From Mastigias papua (Eukaryota; Cnidaria; Scyphozoa; Rhizostomeae; Mastigiidae), in assembly GCA_964019165.1 (NCBI GenBank), contig OZ025284.1, positions 879,685 to 943,684 of the forward strand: a stretch of 64,000 nucleotides of DNA, in the 5' to 3' direction. A program made the position numbers and the translations under genes. Below are positions 61,516-64,000 of this stretch, in pieces (the first letter of the stretch is position 1; each line of letters begins with the position of its first letter). The notes below the pieces were generated by a model. The model ran no database searches. It saw nothing but the letters and a program-made list of their open reading frames with translations, and was not told where the DNA came from.

Positions 61516-63160
61516 ATGCGGTTTCAATGAAAAAAGCTACTTACAACTCCTTATAACTAGTTTTGCTACTGTTTTTCTTTGGCACTCTAAAATCCTTCAT
61601 AGTCCATAGATGTTACTGGTACTTCAGCAATTAAGCAACAATTTTTCTCCTATTTATATAACTGAATAGGAAAAATTCTTTACAACAATCCTCTTATTCA
61701 CTGTGGCTGTCCATATCAACTAGCCAGTCCTAACATGGCAAAGTCATATCCCAGGTTGGATACATATGACTTCAATGTCACACAGAAAATTAACTGTCTC
61801 ATTACACACAGAAATCCATATTATTGCTACAGTTTCAGAACACACTAAAAGTAGTGTTCTACAACTAAGTTTACTTTTACAGCTGCCTTTCTTAACTAAA
61901 TTGCCACAAAATCTATGGATTTAATTGAAAAAAGAGTTGCAACAAATTGACTGCTGAACATTATGTCTCCAAACAGTTACTGAAATAGAACAGTTTTCAT
62001 CAAATGGTATCAAAGCATTTTTAAAATTCATTTCAATCAACATAACACTTAAAAATTAAATACTCCATCAATACAATAAACACACAAGACATTCTGTTGT
62101 CCTGCTGTTTAAGTAAATAAAATCCCCTAATATTTACTCTATCTTCTGAGCATTCTTTGACACCTAGTGTTGGTAAATTGGCATTGCTGTCATGCAGTCA
62201 TGTAGAGTGCTATGGATTGTCAAACCATATTGACCATCGTATTGTCAACAAACAAATAATGCAATCCAAACACACACTGGACAGAAACAAAGCTTGAACC
62301 AGAACAATAGCTACTTTGAGAGAACTCTCACAACAATAGAACAGAAACGTCCCTAGTATACTGCACTCAACAGTGAAACTGTCCTATGTTGTCACATATC
62401 TCAATAAATTAGTCTAAAAAATAAAAATTATTTTTAATTTTTGTCACTTTCTATCATATTCATTAGTATCTTTTAACTCTTTTGATGCTTTGTGGAGTTT
62501 TGACATCATTTCTGAGATACCTTTAAAGCAAATAAAACAATTACAGCTATGTGGAAAAGGGCACTAGGAAATATTTCATGCTAGGTATTTACAGATTAAC
62601 ATCAGTTGATACTGCATACAATGAAATGCTGCAAATATGAAATAAAATATAACAAAGTTGAGAAAAATTATTAATATATCTAATCACAAGAATTTCCAAA
62701 CACACATGATAAAATGCAAACATTGTAATGAAGCAAGATTTAATAAGAATATTAGGAGGCAGAGAAGATTTTGAAAGAGGAGACAAGCCAATGTCAAGAA
62801 GAGGGATTGAATGCCCAATTGAGGATGATTATGCCTAGTGCATGGTTCAAGACATCCTCATGGTGCTGAGCACACACAGAGAGAGATTACCTTTAAGTTG
62901 ATAGTGATTCATTTTGCAGAGATTTCAGAGTTTGGGTAGATGTTCATGACCCGTGGCAAACCGTCCAACATAACTCCTTCAGTGAAAATCAGACTCAGCT
63001 GCTCAGGCTGCAGTTTTTTCAAGAACTTTTGGGGGGTAACAGAGTGGATTGGGTGGAGACGATTCAATCACTTTTTTCAAACACATGGCAGGCTGCCACT
63101 GACCTCAGTGTAAGCACAGGCCACATATGGGACATAATGGGACAAATGAATGAACAAACA
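61516..63160. other. Downstream of CutC, no recognised gene
   Basis: AT-rich sequence with only short frames. The CutC 3' untranslated region must begin here. Several AATAAA-like hexamers occur (for example near 62113 and 62527), but none is close enough to the stop to be assigned with confidence. Confidence 0.4.
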
Positions 63161-63162
63161 AC

Positions 63163-63166
63163 GATA

Positions 63167-63225
<59 letters not shown>

Positions 63226-63226
63226 A
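63163..63226. repeat. (GAT)n microsatellite
   Basis: About 20 trinucleotide units. Confidence 0.95.
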
Positions 63227-63685
63227 GTTGTGTTGTTCATGATGCTATAAATTTGGAGAGAAAATAAATATATCTATAAATCAAAACCAATACAACAAAT
63301 ATCTACTTTCAATGACTTTGACACGAGTGCGCTTGTTGACAACTGAGCAACTAACCTGATGATGCTAGCATGTCCAGCATATATGATGGTAATATTGTCT
63401 GTGGGTCTTCAGAATAAACCAAAACAAATTCCATCCCACTCTGAACAAGCAAAAAAGACAACCGTCAATACATCAAAATGCATTTCCAAACTGACGTCTA
63501 ATTCAAATATTATACACAACACAACTTATCCATCACTATTATTGCCATGTTTTAGGTTCTTCTACGATGTTAAGTAGAAGCAAACACACATTTTCTGGAA
63601 ACACATTGACAACAACTATTTAAGTTGAAATGTTTATCCAAGGTAAAGTTTTAATATTATCATTATTATCACTATAATTAACAAA

Positions 63686-63686
<1 letters not shown>

Positions 63687-63720
<34 letters not shown>

Positions 63721-63731
63721 ACACACACACA

Positions 63732-63771
<40 letters not shown>

Positions 63772-63792
63772 AACACACATACAAACACAAAC

Positions 63793-63871
<79 letters not shown>

Positions 63872-63895
63872 CACACACCCACACCCACAAACCAC

Positions 63896-63930
<35 letters not shown>

Positions 63931-63933
63931 CAC

Positions 63934-63990
<57 letters not shown>

Positions 63991-64000
63991 CACAACACAC
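63687..64000. repeat. (CA)n-rich simple-sequence tract
   Basis: More than 300 bp of CA with CAAA and ACCACAAC interruptions, running off the window end. The three long Val-Cys frames on the minus strand are artefacts of this repeat. A segment with a CACAAACCACAAC interruption recurs about every 50-70 bp at the end, suggesting internal duplication of the tract. Confidence 0.95.

Noticed and set aside
63620..64000. Three overlapping Val-Cys-rich reading frames over 100 residues
   Set aside because: They are translations of a (CA)n tract; every frame stays open by composition alone.

Overview
This is an AT-rich, intron-rich, repeat-laden animal nuclear sequence. The genes have short coding exons with canonical GT/AG borders. 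They are interleaved with BEL/Pao, LINE and hAT debris, MITE-like inverted repeats and very long TA, CA and ATG microsatellites. No rRNA, tRNA, operon or CRISPR array was seen. Cofactor-independent phosphoglycerate mutase, absent from vertebrates, together with SSUH2 and CutC homologues, points to a non-vertebrate metazoan. A marine invertebrate such as a cnidarian is plausible but not proven.

Layout. 1-3700: no recognised gene; a 35-bp minisatellite, a MITE, a LINE 3' end and a foldback repeat. 3701-16043 (minus): a complete 11-exon cofactor-independent phosphoglycerate mutase gene, reconstructed exon by exon to 505 codons, with a probable 5' untranslated exon near 17.4 kb. 19138-19284 (minus): one orphan SSUH2 terminal exon. 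20.7-22.1 kb: a 27-bp minisatellite also found inside SSUH2 intron 5.

22261-47316 and 47397-59579 are two units of one tandem segmental duplication. Each unit has a complete 12-exon SSUH2-like gene on the minus strand (435 codons in both copies) and, divergently, the start of a CutC gene on the plus strand. Unit 1 carries only CutC exons 1-4, because the duplication ended inside intron 4. The CutC gene starting in unit 2 runs on through unique sequence to 61515 and is complete (8 exons, 244 codons). Unit 1 is twice as long because it gained a 5.6-kb nest of LINE and hAT debris (32411-38052) and a near-complete BEL/Pao LTR retrotransposon (40147-46616; TATAC target duplication, near-identical LTRs, initiator-Met tRNA primer site, one in-frame stop). 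61516-64000: no gene seen; ends in microsatellites.

The genes do not form an obvious pathway: one glycolytic enzyme, one DnaJ-type zinc-finger protein and one copper-homeostasis TIM-barrel protein. The interest lies in the local history. There were at least two rounds of duplication of an SSUH2/CutC divergent pair, leaving two intact SSUH2 paralogues, one orphan SSUH2 exon, one intact CutC and one truncated CutC. Identity statements are by eye; no alignment or database search was run.
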